In this document: piece by piece, positions 37,858 to 48,606 of the stretch
How the letters are laid out: every line of letters begins with the position of its first letter
Position numbering within the stretch: the stretch's first letter is position 1
DNA from: Rapana venosa
Lineage: Eukaryota; Mollusca; Gastropoda; Neogastropoda; Muricidae
NCBI GenBank assembly: GCA_028751875.1
Contig: CM054135.1
Coordinates: 60,436,229 to 60,500,228 of the forward strand
DNA: 64,000 nt
Reading direction: 5' to 3'
Made by a program: the position numbers and the translations under genes
Notes under the pieces: model-generated
Database searches by the model: none
What the model saw: the letters and a program-made list of their open reading frames with translations, nothing else
What the model was told of the DNA's origin: nothing

Positions 37858-38072
37858 GTCCACGATCCTTCGGATGAGACTATAAACCGAGGCCCCGTGT
37901 GCGAACGCATGCAGAACATCTTGCGCACACGTTAAATCCTGTTCCGCTTTTCGAAAGAGTAGGCCATTGTGTGCCGGTGGGAAGAGGTGACAAAATTTAC
38001 AAAACCGCACACACACGGGGACTGGATGTAAAAAAAAAGCACATGAGTGCTTATTCCATTATCCTAGTTTTT
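37858..38072 (+). mobile_element. SINE-B, head missing
   Basis: CCTTCGGATGAGACTATAAA, GTGTGCGAACGCATGCAGAA, GTGTGCCGGTGGGAAG and CACATGAGTGCTTATTCC in the + orientation. It starts inside the SINE-B body. Confidence 0.82.
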
Positions 38073-38089
38073 TATATATAAAAAGTCAT

Positions 38090-38170
38090 CTGAGCGCTTT
38101 GATTTGTTGCTTTACAAGATTCAGTGCTATATAAATTCCATACATTATTATTATTATTATTATTATTATT
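38090..38170 (+). mobile_element. L2-like LINE 3'-tail mini-copy
   Basis: GAGCGCTTTGATTTGTTGC, GTGCTATATAAATTCC and an (ATT)n tail. Confidence 0.7.
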
Positions 38171-38181
38171 TCGTTGACAAT

Positions 38182-38316
38182 GATGGCAAAACTGGTTGGA
38201 CAAACATTGCATCGGGTATATGCCTAGATGGCAAAACTGGTTGGACAAACATTGCATCGGGTATATGCCTAGATGGCAAAACTGGTTGGACAAACATTGC
38301 ATTGGGTATATGCCTA
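38182..38316. repeat. 45-bp tandem repeat, three units
   Basis: Units starting GATGGCAAAACTGGTTGGAC at 38182, 38227 and 38272, almost identical. A 45-bp period is a multiple of three, which explains open frames on both strands. Confidence 0.95.
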
Positions 38317-38641
38317 GGCACAGCACCATGTGCGTGTATGTGTGTGCGCACGCACGCTTGATGTAGGCTTATGCATAGGTGTGAGCTTCTATGCATGTGT
38401 GTGTCTATGCTTTGTTGTAGGCCTACGCGTATTTGCATCGTGTATTGTTATTATTGTTAATACGCGTATTGTACACGCATCTGAGACATGTATAGGCGGA
38501 GGAAGGAGGGAGGCACGTAACGACTGACATACACGTTCATGCATGATATACATGCTGGTGTCTGTAAGTGTTGTTATAGTCTCTGCACTGGTCAGTTTCT
38601 TTTTCTGTCATTTACTGTTTTATCATTGTGTTCTCTCCCAG
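38317..38641. other. End of the last GPCR intron
   Basis: GTAT/GTGC-rich sequence, then a T-rich stretch (TTCTTTTTCTGTC, TTCTCTCCCAG) giving a good branch/pyrimidine region and acceptor at 38641. Confidence 0.6.
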
Positions 38642-38751
38642 GATTTCTGAATCTGTGCCTGCGCCAGAAGAAAAAATGCCGCTACAGCAGCATCGTATCC
38701 AGAATGGATGACTCCTTCCAAAACTCCACCACCCAGATCACTCGTGTCTGA
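38642..38751 (+). CDS. Class A GPCR, last coding exon (C-terminal tail)
   Basis: Two bases complete the split Gly codon, then 35 codons and TGA at 38749-38751. Acceptor CTCTCCCAG. It encodes the rest of helix 8 (F-L-N-L-C-L-R-Q-K-K-K-C) with two cysteines suitable for palmitoylation and a basic cluster, then a short Ser/Thr-rich tail (Y-S-S-I-V-S-R, Q-N-S-T-T) that could be phosphorylated. The last residues T-R-V fit the class I PDZ ligand pattern (S/T-x-hydrophobic). Phase matches the TM7 exon exactly. The visible receptor part is about 107 residues if one TM6 exon is used. Confidence 0.93.
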
Positions 38752-40656
38752 TCCATCTTCCACCTCCACACAACACAAACGCTTCACGGCACTCAGCCTG
38801 CCGCCCCCTGCCCTTCAGTTGCAGCCACTGCCTAAAACGAGGTTCCGGTCCGATGACGTCATCCGGTTTTAACGCAGCTTTTGACGTCATTTCGGTGTCT
38901 AAACTACGATAGTGACAGCCCTGCCATGACGTCAAAACTTGTTGCTGTCATTATGATCAGTGTTGTAAAAGATACTGCTCCAACCGATACCATTCGCAAA
39001 CAATGAATGGTTGTCAGGAGCGCACAGGTGTACATCAAGGAAGTGTAAAAGTTTGTAAATGGTTTGAAATTGTTTTAAAAACAAACTGACATGAGAAAAG
39101 TAACTTTATCTGTATCATTCTGGTCCTCATTGCTATCATGTGACTAACTGGTCATAGTCTGTACATTGTATACCGTTTTAGTGACTGATTTTCTTGTCAG
39201 GATCTTGAATCTAACATTGAAGTTTCAGGAGTTCATACTGTAATCGTTGTAGTGAGAGGATGTGTGCATAGCGCCGTGCCATACTTTTTCCATGTTTCTG
39301 CTTAGTAGTAAGAATATGAGTAGGCAACATTTCTAACGTAATGTAGCAGGTACACATTTATTTAAACCCATGTGTTCGTTGACATGTGTTATTTCTGGGT
39401 GCTATTATACTGTACCTATGTACTGTACATGAAGTGGCCGTCATTTGAACTGACTGTAGAGGGTCTATCCAAGTTGCCCCTTTAAGTGGCATAATTTCGT
39501 ATTGTTTTGTATACTTTTTAGTAACGTGATTTGTTTCTGGCTTCATGTGGATTGATGTCGCAGACGGCTGAGATACGAGCCACCATTGTCATTGATGTGA
39601 TCTAATATCATAGCTGGCTGCCAATGGTCTATTGAAATAACTGCTTTCTGTTGCGTGTTAACATTCTCTGTAAATTAAGGTGCGGCTTGCCCAAAATAAC
39701 ATGTCAGACAGATCTAGAACAATTCCATATTGACAAATAGTATAACTTTGAGCCAGAAGCTATTGCATCTTTTGCAGGATACACTCACCTTTACACAAAG
39801 TGATGTGGATGTAAATATATTATGTACATCAGTGTTTACATTTTTTTCCAGGAGTTTACTCATGATAAATGTTCAAACAGATTAATTTCGGTGGTTCTAA
39901 ATAGCAAAACACAAAACCCTGCATATTGGTTTGACTGAATCTTTGTTATCTCTAGGAGATGCAGGGCATTTGCTGCAGTTATCTACAAGTCCTTACATTG
40001 CTAGTTTACCTCTTCACAGAACATCCTGATTATTTTCAGATTACTGTCCAAGCTCCTTCACCAAGTTCAATCTGGTCATCCTATTTTTCCCTGAGGAGTC
40101 CAGTCCACTTCATACTAAGCGGTGTTGTTTGATCTTTGAGTGCTAAAGTGATCAATCTTCTTTCCCCTCCAGTTCTTGTGGTACATTATCATGGTCTGGC
40201 TGCTTTTACCCTGAAATTCTCTACCGGAAGTTTAACGTACGAGACCTATCCATTACAGAATGCATGTTTCTGCGTGTTTTATGAAAATATTAATTTATCA
40301 TAGAATATCTGTGTTTCAGGGCCATACAAAAGCACTCACTTGACATCGATGTTAAGTAGATCTAGTCTCACTAAGGTAGAAAACAGATGCTTCCACTGAT
40401 GGAGATAAGATGTGCATACTCTTTCATTTACTTGAAGATTATGAGCTCACCCAGGCCAAATTATCTTTTTTCAAGAAAAGTAAACTTGCTTCTATAACTT
40501 GTTGTACATCGTTGGTTGCTTCTATAATTTGTTGTACCACGTCGGTTGTTTCAATCTCACACGTGTTGATTCTCAACTTGGGTGTTTGGGCATTTCGTTT
40601 CCAAATAGATCTATAGGTCTATCAAGTGTTGACTGTTGTGCGTGTAGTAAAATAAA
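38752..40656 (+). other. Probable 3' UTR of the GPCR gene
   Basis: Unique, repeat-free, moderately AT-rich sequence directly after the stop codon, with a possible polyadenylation signal AATAAA at 40651-40656. Another AATAAA lies at 42047-42052. The true 3' end cannot be fixed from sequence alone. Short open frames inside it have no recognisable content. Confidence 0.4.
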
Positions 40657-40769
40657 TTGTTGTAGCGTGCTGTGTCCTAGGTCTATGTGAAGTCGATATA
40701 CTTAGTAATAGATTCTGCAATAGAGTCCGCTGGGTCTGGCGAGTCATTACGTCAGTCTGTCACCATCGA

Positions 40770-41150
40770 GAAAATTATAACAAACGGTAAGTGCCCTTGC
40801 AGAACCCCAGTATGGGTGTTGAAAGTCTGCAACACATTTAAATTACAGAAAACATAGTTCGGTATTTTCAACTGATCGCTGAAGTACCATAACTGGTTTG
40901 GTGGACGTAAGGTATACAGATAATCAGTACTTAACAACGCCCCCCCCCCAAAAAAAAAAAAAAAATTAACAGTATTGCCAGTGTCAAAAGCTCTCTTGAA
41001 ATCTATCAACCTGATGCGGATAGGGGGCCGTATACCACTCTAGATGATGCTGTTAGACGATGCATAGTGTGACGATCCGATCTTTGCACTGACTCCCAGC
41101 TTGAAATCCTGTTTGCTCATTCTCTGCTTTGCCGTCTAGATCTACAACTG
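40770..41150 (-). mobile_element. LINE RT fragment, degenerate
   Basis: The - strand shows E-N-E-Q-T-G-F-Q-A-G near 41110, I-D-F-K-R-A-F-D-T (motif A) near 40995 and T-G-V-L-Q-G-H-L-P-F-V (motif B region) near 40805, in the right order but with shifts. A poly-C/poly-A stretch at 40935-40965 replaces part of it. No catalytic A-D-D remains. Confidence 0.65.
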
Positions 41151-42219
41151 TACTTTTTTTTTTCTACGACCTGCACAGATGTTGTTGGGTAGAAACGTCA
41201 GCTATATTTTTCATCGGTTCGTAAGTGGGGGGGGGGTTTGGGAGGGTTGTTGGGGGGGGGGGGGGTGGCTTTTTTTTTGGGGGGGTACCTTTTTCTGCCA
41301 CAACGGCACCTTGAAAATTTAAGAGTTAAGTTTATGAATATTCTGCTTTGGGTTCTTTGTCCACGCTCAGTGGTTCTAAATGGGCTCCATTGTTGTTGGT
41401 CATCCCAGTGCCTTCTCTTCCCATGCCATGCTGTCTCCCTGCATTCTCACTCTCAGCTTTAGCATTTCAATCATCCGAGGTTACACTTTTGTTTCTTTGG
41501 GTAGCTGCTGCTCTGGCTTGAAATTCACATGCACAGCTGTCTTTCTTTCGTTGTCGGGCTTTAAACTTTAGCTATGTTCTAATTCAGTGTGCATAGAACT
41601 ATACAGACTGCTTCCAAAGTTGGGACGGAACCAGCAGGTCAGAGCTTATTGCTGATTCCTACTACTACTGCTACTACTTAACAAGGCCTACTATCACCTT
41701 GACTACTACTACTTCTTATATTACTACAACCATCACTACTACCACCATTACTACTGCTACTACTAATAGTAATAATAATCTAATGGGCTTACTATACTGC
41801 TGAACCAATTATTGTAGCTAATGATTTATCAGTGCATAACTGAGAACTAAAAATAGATCTGATAGTTTTTTTTATCTACTTCTACATTAATTGTATATTT
41901 AGTCTTGGATAAGCATACAGTTTTATGTTTAGAGAACAGCAGCTGTTAACAGTTTTTAACAAATAAAAAAAAATTTTAAGTAGAAAAACACAGGTGATGT
42001 TGAAAGTGAACATACTTAGTCATAAACCTGTTTACAGTATGAAGTTAATAAACTGGAGCAAACTTTTTAGGCTTTGTTACTTACAGCCATTCTAGAGATT
42101 TTTTGATTTATTGATCATTGATTCAGTGACATGTACCTTTGAAATTGTTACTTTTTTTTCATGTTCATGATAAGAAATCGTATTTGTTTGTCCCTATTCA
42201 AAGCTTTTTTTTTCATTCT
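41151..42219. other. Unassigned, with G-rich and CTA-rich patches
   Basis: G runs at 41227-41290, (CTA)-rich sequence at 41660-41770, then AT-rich sequence. No gene. Confidence 0.4.
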
Positions 42220-42230
42220 TTTATATCGAG

Positions 42231-42459
42231 CGTGGTTACCAGTTGGATGGGTGACCGTTTGCGCGCCTTGGCTTCAGTACAGTTCCCCCAGTTCACCCAG
42301 CTGTAAATGGGTACCTGCCCTCTTTAGGGTCAGGGAAGGTAAAGCAGCGAGGGAGAGGAGATGGGCACCGCCCTCAATATGCTGGCCCTAGAGAAGTGAG
42401 GTCTCTGACGCCTCGCTCCCCAACGACCTTATAGGTTATGGGACTCCTTTACCTTTACC
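42231..42459 (+). mobile_element. SINE-A inserted in SINE-B, 11-bp TSD
   Basis: Starts within the 5S-like part (CGTGGTTACCAGTTGGATGG), continues through the body and ends in CCTTTACCTTTACC. TTTATATCGAG is duplicated at 42220-42230 and 42460-42470, and belongs to the 3' end of the SINE-B to its right. The copy is 5'-truncated, so the tRNA-like A box is missing. Confidence 0.87.
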
Positions 42460-42470
42460 TTTATATCGAG

Positions 42471-42791
42471 GATAATGGAATAAGCACTCATGTGCTGTTT
42501 TACATCCAGTCCCCGTGTGTATGCAGTTTTGTGAATTTTGTCATCTGTTCCCACCGGCACACAATGGCCTACTCTTACGAAAAGCGGAACAGGATTTAAC
42601 GTGTGCGCAAGATGTTCTGCGTGCGTTCGCACACAGGGCCTCGGTTTATAGTCTCATACGAAGGACTTTTGGGGAGAGTGGAGTCGGCACTGATGTTAAC
42701 TCCAGAGGAAAATATCCCCTTGAACGGGAATCGAACCCGGGTTGTCAGATTGCGAGCACAATGTTCTAACCACTAGGCTATCCCGTCCCCG
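42471..42791 (-). mobile_element. SINE-B, near full-length
   Basis: The - strand head GGGACGGGATAGCCTAGTGG, B box GGGTTCGATTCCCG, the SINE-B body, and 3' end GCACATGAGTGCTTATTCC. Host of the SINE-A insertion at its 3' edge. Confidence 0.88.
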
Positions 42792-43218
42792 TCTATCAAG
42801 CTGCAACTTTGCTGAACAGAGTTTTGTTTCAATGTTGCTTTCATTTTGAGGACAACCATTCAAAACGAAAAACAAAACAAAACAAGTGAACTAATAAATG
42901 CATACCACATATAGTCACTATAGATTTCTCTGCACTGAATTTGGGCTGCTCCTACAGAGAGCATGTCTCCACAAGCACAATCAACTATGTTTTCTTTGTT
43001 TCTTCTTTTTTTGAGGGAGGCCGAGAGGGTGGTTTTCAGACCTCTCTCTTGATTATCTTTCAAAATGCTATTTTCTTTCCCTTAACATACTATAATGGTT
43101 AGTACCATTTTTGGTAAGTTTGTTACGTGCTGTGTTTTGTTATCAATTTTCTCATCTTATTTTTCTTTTTACTTGAACAGACAGTAGACTATCTGTAACA
43201 AACATTATTTTGATATGT
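42792..43218. other. Unassigned AT-rich sequence
   Basis: No gene recognised. It ends at the TSD of the next LINE. Confidence 0.35.
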
Positions 43219-43228
43219 AACTGATATT

Positions 43229-43898
43229 TGAACTGTTTCCAGCTTCTGGTCAGTTCAAAGCTTCAAGTACCTGGGAGCCATTGTATCAGACCAGGGATCC
43301 AAGCCAGAAGTAGTATGCAGGACTGCACACACAATAACAGCACTGTCAAAACTAAACACCGTCTGGAGAGATAAAAATATCTCACTTATCTCCAAGATCA
43401 GACTAATGCGCTCCCTTGTCATATCCATATTTCTGTATGCCTGTGAATCATGGACCCTGACTGCAGATTTGGAGAGAAGAGAACAGGCGGTGGAGATGAG
43501 ATGCTTTCGGTGGAGATGAGATGCTTTCGGAGACTCCTTGGCATCTCCTACAAAGACCACATAAGCAACGAAAGCGTGCATAACAGAATCCAACAAACCA
43601 TTGGACCCTATGAGAACCTTCTAACGATCGTGACAAAGCGTAAACTTAAATGGTATGGGCATGTCACAAGATCCAAAGGACTTGCAAAGACAGTTTTACA
43701 AGGCACTGTCCAAGGAGGAAGAAGAAGAGGCAGACCAAGGAAGAGCTGGGAGGATAACATCAGCGAATGGACAGGCCTAGACCTCAACAAAACCCTGAGA
43801 AAGGCAGAATAGAGAGAGGAATGGAGGGAACTGGTTGTTGAGTCTTTGAGGGTGCCCCCACGGTCGTCAGACTACGGGACAGATAGATAGATAGATAG
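43229..43898 (+). mobile_element. 5'-truncated LINE with 5' micro-inversion and 10-bp TSD
   Basis: AACTGATATT at 43219-43228 and 43899-43908 bounds it. Bases 43229-43251 are the reverse complement of the element sequence that should precede 43252 (compare GACCAGAAGCTGGAAACAG at 50155). The body encodes S-F-K-Y-L-G-A-I-V, S-L-V-I-S-I-F-L-Y-A-C-E-S-W and W-Y-G-H-V-T-R, then the R-R-R-G-R-P-R-K-S-W C-terminus, ending in a (GATA)n tail. A 20-bp tandem duplication at about 43495-43535 breaks the frame. Confidence 0.9.
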
Positions 43899-43908
43899 AA
43901 CTGATATT

Positions 43909-44271
43909 GCTTTTCTCTGACACATACATACATGTACACATAATGGTTCATCCCTCACATTTTTCCAGTTTTAAGTAAACTGGACAGACATACGATTACA
44001 TGTAGTATGAAACCTTTGATATGCTCTCTTCTCTTCTTCTTTGACTCCATGAGTTGTCAGTGCACTGCTTTGTTTGTTTGTTTGCTTGTTCGTTTGCTTC
44101 ATTTTGTTTTCTTTCTCATGGTATGTTGTAGGCAAATTGAATCTGGTGGATCCCATCCCTCTCTAGCTACCAGGGTGCATGCTGGGTATGTTCATGACAT
44201 CCATTTTACCAGCCTTACTAGGTCTATTCCTGTCTCTCTCCCTGCTCTCTTTTCTGTTCCTGTCTCACCAA
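43909..44271. other. Unassigned, with a SINE-C fragment
   Basis: GGTGCATGCTGGGTATGTTC at about 44172 resembles the SINE-C tail. Otherwise nothing was recognised. Confidence 0.4.
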
Positions 44272-44278
44272 ATCTCAA

Positions 44279-44614
44279 ATTCTTCTTCTTCAAACGCTCA
44301 GACAGCAACTATTGTTTTCTGTCATATGTGCGAAAATGAGTTGTGCTGCCGTTAAGCACCTGACAAGTTAGGTCCAACACATCCGACTCGGCGTGGGAGA
44401 TAATTATTATCTTTTAAGTCTTTCTGAGAAAAAAAATGGCAGTATAATGGACCAAGAAGGCAGGAAATAGAAAAGAAGGAGGTGACAAGAAGAAAAGGAA
44501 CAAGACAGTTCAACAAAGAGAGGGATAGAAAAGAGGAAATTCCAAGCACAGAATTTCCAGAAGGTGGGGATGCTATTTATACGGACTGGCCCCCAGCATC
44601 TCCACAGGGAAATG
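44279..44614 (-). mobile_element. R3, near full-length with 7-bp TSD
   Basis: On the - strand it starts near the palindrome (TGGAGATGCTGGGGGCC, CCGTATAAATAGCATCCCC), then GGAAATTCTGTGC and a pyrimidine-rich body, and ends GCTGTCTGAGCG plus (GAA)n. ATCTCAA is at 44272-44278 and 44615-44621. There is no coding capacity. Confidence 0.7.
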
Positions 44615-44621
44615 ATCTCAA

Positions 44622-45440
44622 GTGATATAGCAGCAAGAGTGATTAGTACCTCTTATAACATTGAAGAACAAAATGCAGTCTCACAGTAAGCAGAATAATT
44701 CGATCAAACTGCAAGAGCAAAAAATGTTTTTAATCAATGAAGCAGATGGAAAGACATTAGTATAAAGACTGACTCTCTCCCTCAAATAATCAATGTATTA
44801 CACAATCCCCCCATGCTCTTCCTACCCATTTGTAAGTAACAAGCGTGCACAGGCATCTATCTAAACGTGTGTGCGAGAACTAATGTTCACAATATCATTA
44901 GCATCTTCTGATCATACACCCCGCCAAAAATAAAACTTGAGAGAGTCGTACCAGACAACCCATTTTGACAGCAAAATTCTTCACTTTCTGTAAATTTATG
45001 ACTGACATAGTCACAATGAATATTTCTCAAAACAAATCACCTTGTGGCAATGAGGACTACGCATATAAAAGAGATGAAATCATTGATTCCTCTACATGAA
45101 TGTTTCATATTTGCATCGAAGATTTCTTTCACGAATAAAGCATGAAAATTGCATTGGTATATCAAGAAGAAAAGAGATATAAAAAAAAAAGGAAAGATAA
45201 CACAGCACACAAAGTTTAAATCACAAGTCAATGAGTCAAAAAAATATAACAATTCCTGTAAAGATATTAAAGTATACATATAAAACATCCTCTGTAACAC
45301 AAGATAATTCAGTTTGATTATATACTTTACAATATGCAAAGTAAAAACAGCTATCTGTGTGAAGTCCAAAATTTGTTAAATGAGTTCTGCTTAAAGAGAA
45401 GAATTGCATTTAGCTTGTACATCAATTTTTTTTAATATTT
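44622..45440. other. Repeat-poor AT-rich sequence, no gene seen
   Basis: No splice-bounded exon, domain or repeat family recognised. Confidence 0.45.
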
Positions 45441-45441
45441 T

Positions 45442-45484
<43 letters not shown>

Positions 45485-45700
45485 GCTGTCTTTCTGTCTG
45501 GCTGTCTATCCATCCCTCTCTCTGTCTATCTATCTAAAAAATATGTGTGTGTGTGCAGTTTAATTTGATATATAAACATTCATGAACTGCTTATATATAT
45601 TACCAGTCAGTTGGTGATCTTACGATAAGACAGTATGAAGAACCAGACATCTGATTGTGTAAAGTAAACGGTACTTAACATACTTGGTAAACTTCTCTCT

Positions 45701-45754
<54 letters not shown>

Positions 45755-46176
45755 GTTAAGTAACACATTTAAACTTTTCCATTTTACCTATTCACCAAAG
45801 TCACTCTACATGTGTGAATACACACATATACATGAAAGCACCACATCAAATACACAGAAATTATCAAGCACACAAAAGTGCAGTGTATACATTCTCTCTC
45901 TCTCTCTCTCTCTGTTTTAGAAAAAATTAATTAAATGGGGGGGGGGGGGGGGGGTGCTGCGATTGTTGCATAGGCAAAAATCTCACCATCAGTGTACCTT
46001 GGAGCTCTAGCCAAGGAACAAAAACCAACAAAAAAAAATAACAACTTTTTTTTTTTTAACCCCATTCTTTTTCCAAACGAGAGAAAAATTACAATGCAAC
46101 AAAAACATTAAGCTCGCACTCGTCAAGCTAGTATGCATAATCTGTTCAATTTGCTCAGTTAATTCCTCACAATCAA
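45441..46176. repeat. (CT)n tracts, poly-G and a SINE-C tail fragment
   Basis: (CT)n at 45446-45482, 45685-45749 and 45894-45914. Poly-G at about 45937-45954. A SINE-C 3' end (AAAATCTCACCATCAGTG, GAGCTCTAGCCAAGGAA) at about 45975-46020. Confidence 0.75.
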
Positions 46177-46465
46177 AAAGTAAGGTAAGGTAAAGGTGTC
46201 CCATAACCTATAAGGTCGTACAGAAGCGAGGCATCAGAGACCTCACTCCTCTAGGGACCAGCATATTGAGGGCAGTGCCCATCTCCTCTCCCTCGCTGCT
46301 TTACCTTCCCTGACCCTGAAGAGGGCAGGTACCCATTTACAGCTGGGGGACTGAACTGAAGCGAAGGTGCACCAACGGTCACCCATCCAAGTGGTAAGCA
46401 TGCTCAATGCTGCTTAACTTGGCTGGAGGAAAGTGAGTGCTCTGACCACTGAGCTATCCTGTCCC
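46177..46465 (-). mobile_element. SINE-A, full-length
   Basis: The - strand has GGGGACAGGATAGCTCAGTG, CCAAGTTAAGCAGCATTGAG and TTGGATGGGTGACCG, the body, and a (CCTTTA)-type tail. CACAATCAA (46168-46176) and CACAACCAA (46466-46474) are a possible 9-bp TSD with one mismatch. Confidence 0.85.
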
Positions 46466-47036
46466 CACAACCAATAATAAGCTACCCATAAAGTTCTCTA
46501 TTTTGAAACAATTCAAAGAAATGAAAGATAACACAAAATGTGATATGGGTGATCTTGATGATTTTCGTTGTATTTTTCTATGTCTGTACCTCATTGGATC
46601 TCATTATAATATATATATATATATATATAATATCAAAATTTTAGAGCTGAAATATAAACAACTTTTTTCTTCAACAAATAGAAAAACACTGAGATGTTTT
46701 TCATTTTATCAAAATCATTAGAAATATATAAAACATGAAATTATCTGAAATAGACAAAAAAGGTTTAAAAAATTTTTTGTTTGTTCTACAATACGTTGTT
46801 GACTTATGGTTATCAAATGTCGCATGCTGATTTCAGCTTCTTGATGTTTTGAATCAGCCTCCATATTCTTTTAGGGATGACAGGGACTAATTTTGAATTG
46901 ATTTGAATTGGCTTATCATCATGTCACAAAACAAGAAGAAAGTGTCCAAAATATATCCAACAGAATGAAGTATATCTTTGACAAAATATCTGACTTAGGC
47001 TACATTTTCTTGTCTTAAAACAGCAATAAAATGCAG
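46466..47036. other. Unassigned AT-rich sequence with (TA)n
   Basis: (TA)n at about 46609-46629. Nothing coding. Confidence 0.4.
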
Positions 47037-47313
47037 TATTACTGGCCCTAAAAAGCCTGAGCTCTCACTTGAAAGGACACTTGTCACACATACTGTGACA
47101 ATCGCATGAAAAGCAGTATCACTGGTAGTAACAAGACTGAGCTATCACTTGACAGAAGCCTTGTCATCAGTGCCATATTGCATATCACTGGTAGTAACAA
47201 GACTGAGCTATCACTTGACAGAAGCCTTGTCATCAGTGCCAGATTGCATATCACTGGTAGTAACAAGACTGAGCTATCACTTCACAGAAGCCTTGTCATC
47301 AGTGCCAGATTGT
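47037..47313. repeat. 66-bp tandem repeat, three units plus a diverged fourth
   Basis: ATCACTGGTAGTAACAAGAC begins units at 47118, 47184 and 47250. A diverged copy precedes them (ATTACTGGCCCTAAAAAGCC). The 66-bp period is a multiple of three, so frames stay open on both strands. Confidence 0.93.
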
Positions 47314-48439
47314 AACAATCACATAGATCACTGGGAAACATGAGATCCATGGAATTACATCACCCTTCACCCCTCAATTCCCAACCAATCAAAAGTTCAA
47401 GAAAATCGCAATTGACCAGCATTTAAATCACAAACTTGCTACACATTATTTTAAGTAAAATCATACTTGTTTTCAGAGCAGAAAGCACAGTATATTCAAT
47501 ATTTCAAGAGTATACATATGAAACCAGTAAATGAAAATGGGTTAGATGACATGTTTAACAATAGTCTACTGGTCTTTGAATTGAAATCCCACCAAACTAC
47601 AACACAGAAATGGCCAAAAAGAAAACATATATATAATAAATATGCAAAATGCCAATCACTTTCTATGTGAGCTTGATTCTTGCTAAAAACAAACCAATTT
47701 TGTTTTAGATAAAGCCTTTACAATGACCACAATGAAACAATATCTGTCTAAAAAAAAACAACGAAAAATAGGCTTTCTTGAAGCCAGATAAATCATCATT
47801 ATCATGAGGAAGCTGACCTGCTGGCAAAGGGAGGAAGTCAGATGTTTCAAGCTAAAGGCAGGATATGTTTTAATGTGTGCACAAAATGTTCTGTATGCAT
47901 TATTACACACATGGGACCTCGGTCCTATTTGCCTCCCTTGCGGAAAGAGTTGGAGCGCAATGGTGTGTTACTAACTTGGAACACACCAACAAATCAAGCT
48001 ACATTCTGTTTCCTTGAGTGATAGTTCTGACTTCTCCAAACATACACTTTGCCATTACAGTGAAATACAGAATTCACACAGCTTCTCTCTAGAGGCCACA
48101 TTACCCAGTGTTCTGTTCTGATCCATGCTCTGAAGCTCAGAGGTTGCTGCAGAGATGGGAGCTAATCTGTCTCCACTTTGCTACACATATATATGTTAAT
48201 GTGTATATGTATACCACTCTGTGTCATGGCAGATTTCTCAATGTGAAATTTAGACTGCTCTCCAGGAAGAGCGCATTGCCACAAGAGCAGCACCACCCAT
48301 TGGTTTGTTACTTGTTTACTTTCCTGTCTGCATGTTTATTTGTTTCCCTACCAGAGTGGCATTTTCCTACAGAATTTTGCCAGGGACCAGTCTTGTTGAT
48401 GTGGGAAGGGGGGGGGGGGGGGTTTACAGGTGCTGAATG
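47314..48439. other. Unassigned AT-rich sequence
   Basis: A faint SINE-B/C middle (GTGTGCACAAAATGTTCTG, CATGGGACCTCGG) lies at 47870-47930. No gene. Confidence 0.4.
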
Positions 48440-48606
48440 TGTGTTTCATACAGGACCTTGGCTTATTGTCTCATCCAAAAGACTAGCACCCAGACAACCA
48501 CTCCAGGTCTAGTGGATGGGGTAAAAGTTCTGCAAACAAATGGGGATCAAACCCACACCTCTCGCTTTCTAGGAAGGTACAATACCTTTAGACCTCTGAT
48601 CCACTT
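48440..48606 (-). mobile_element. tRNA-headed SINE remnant
   Basis: The - strand has a tRNA-like end GTGGATCAGAGGTCTAAAGG with B-box-like GGGTTTGATCCCC about 50 bp on, then a body ending in the AAAAGACTAGCACCCAG (+ strand) block shared with 28.0 kb. Confidence 0.5.

Noticed and set aside
47106..47315. Repetitive peptide gene
   Set aside because: Openness on both strands is explained by the 66-bp repeat period. No start context, signal peptide or splice site supports it.
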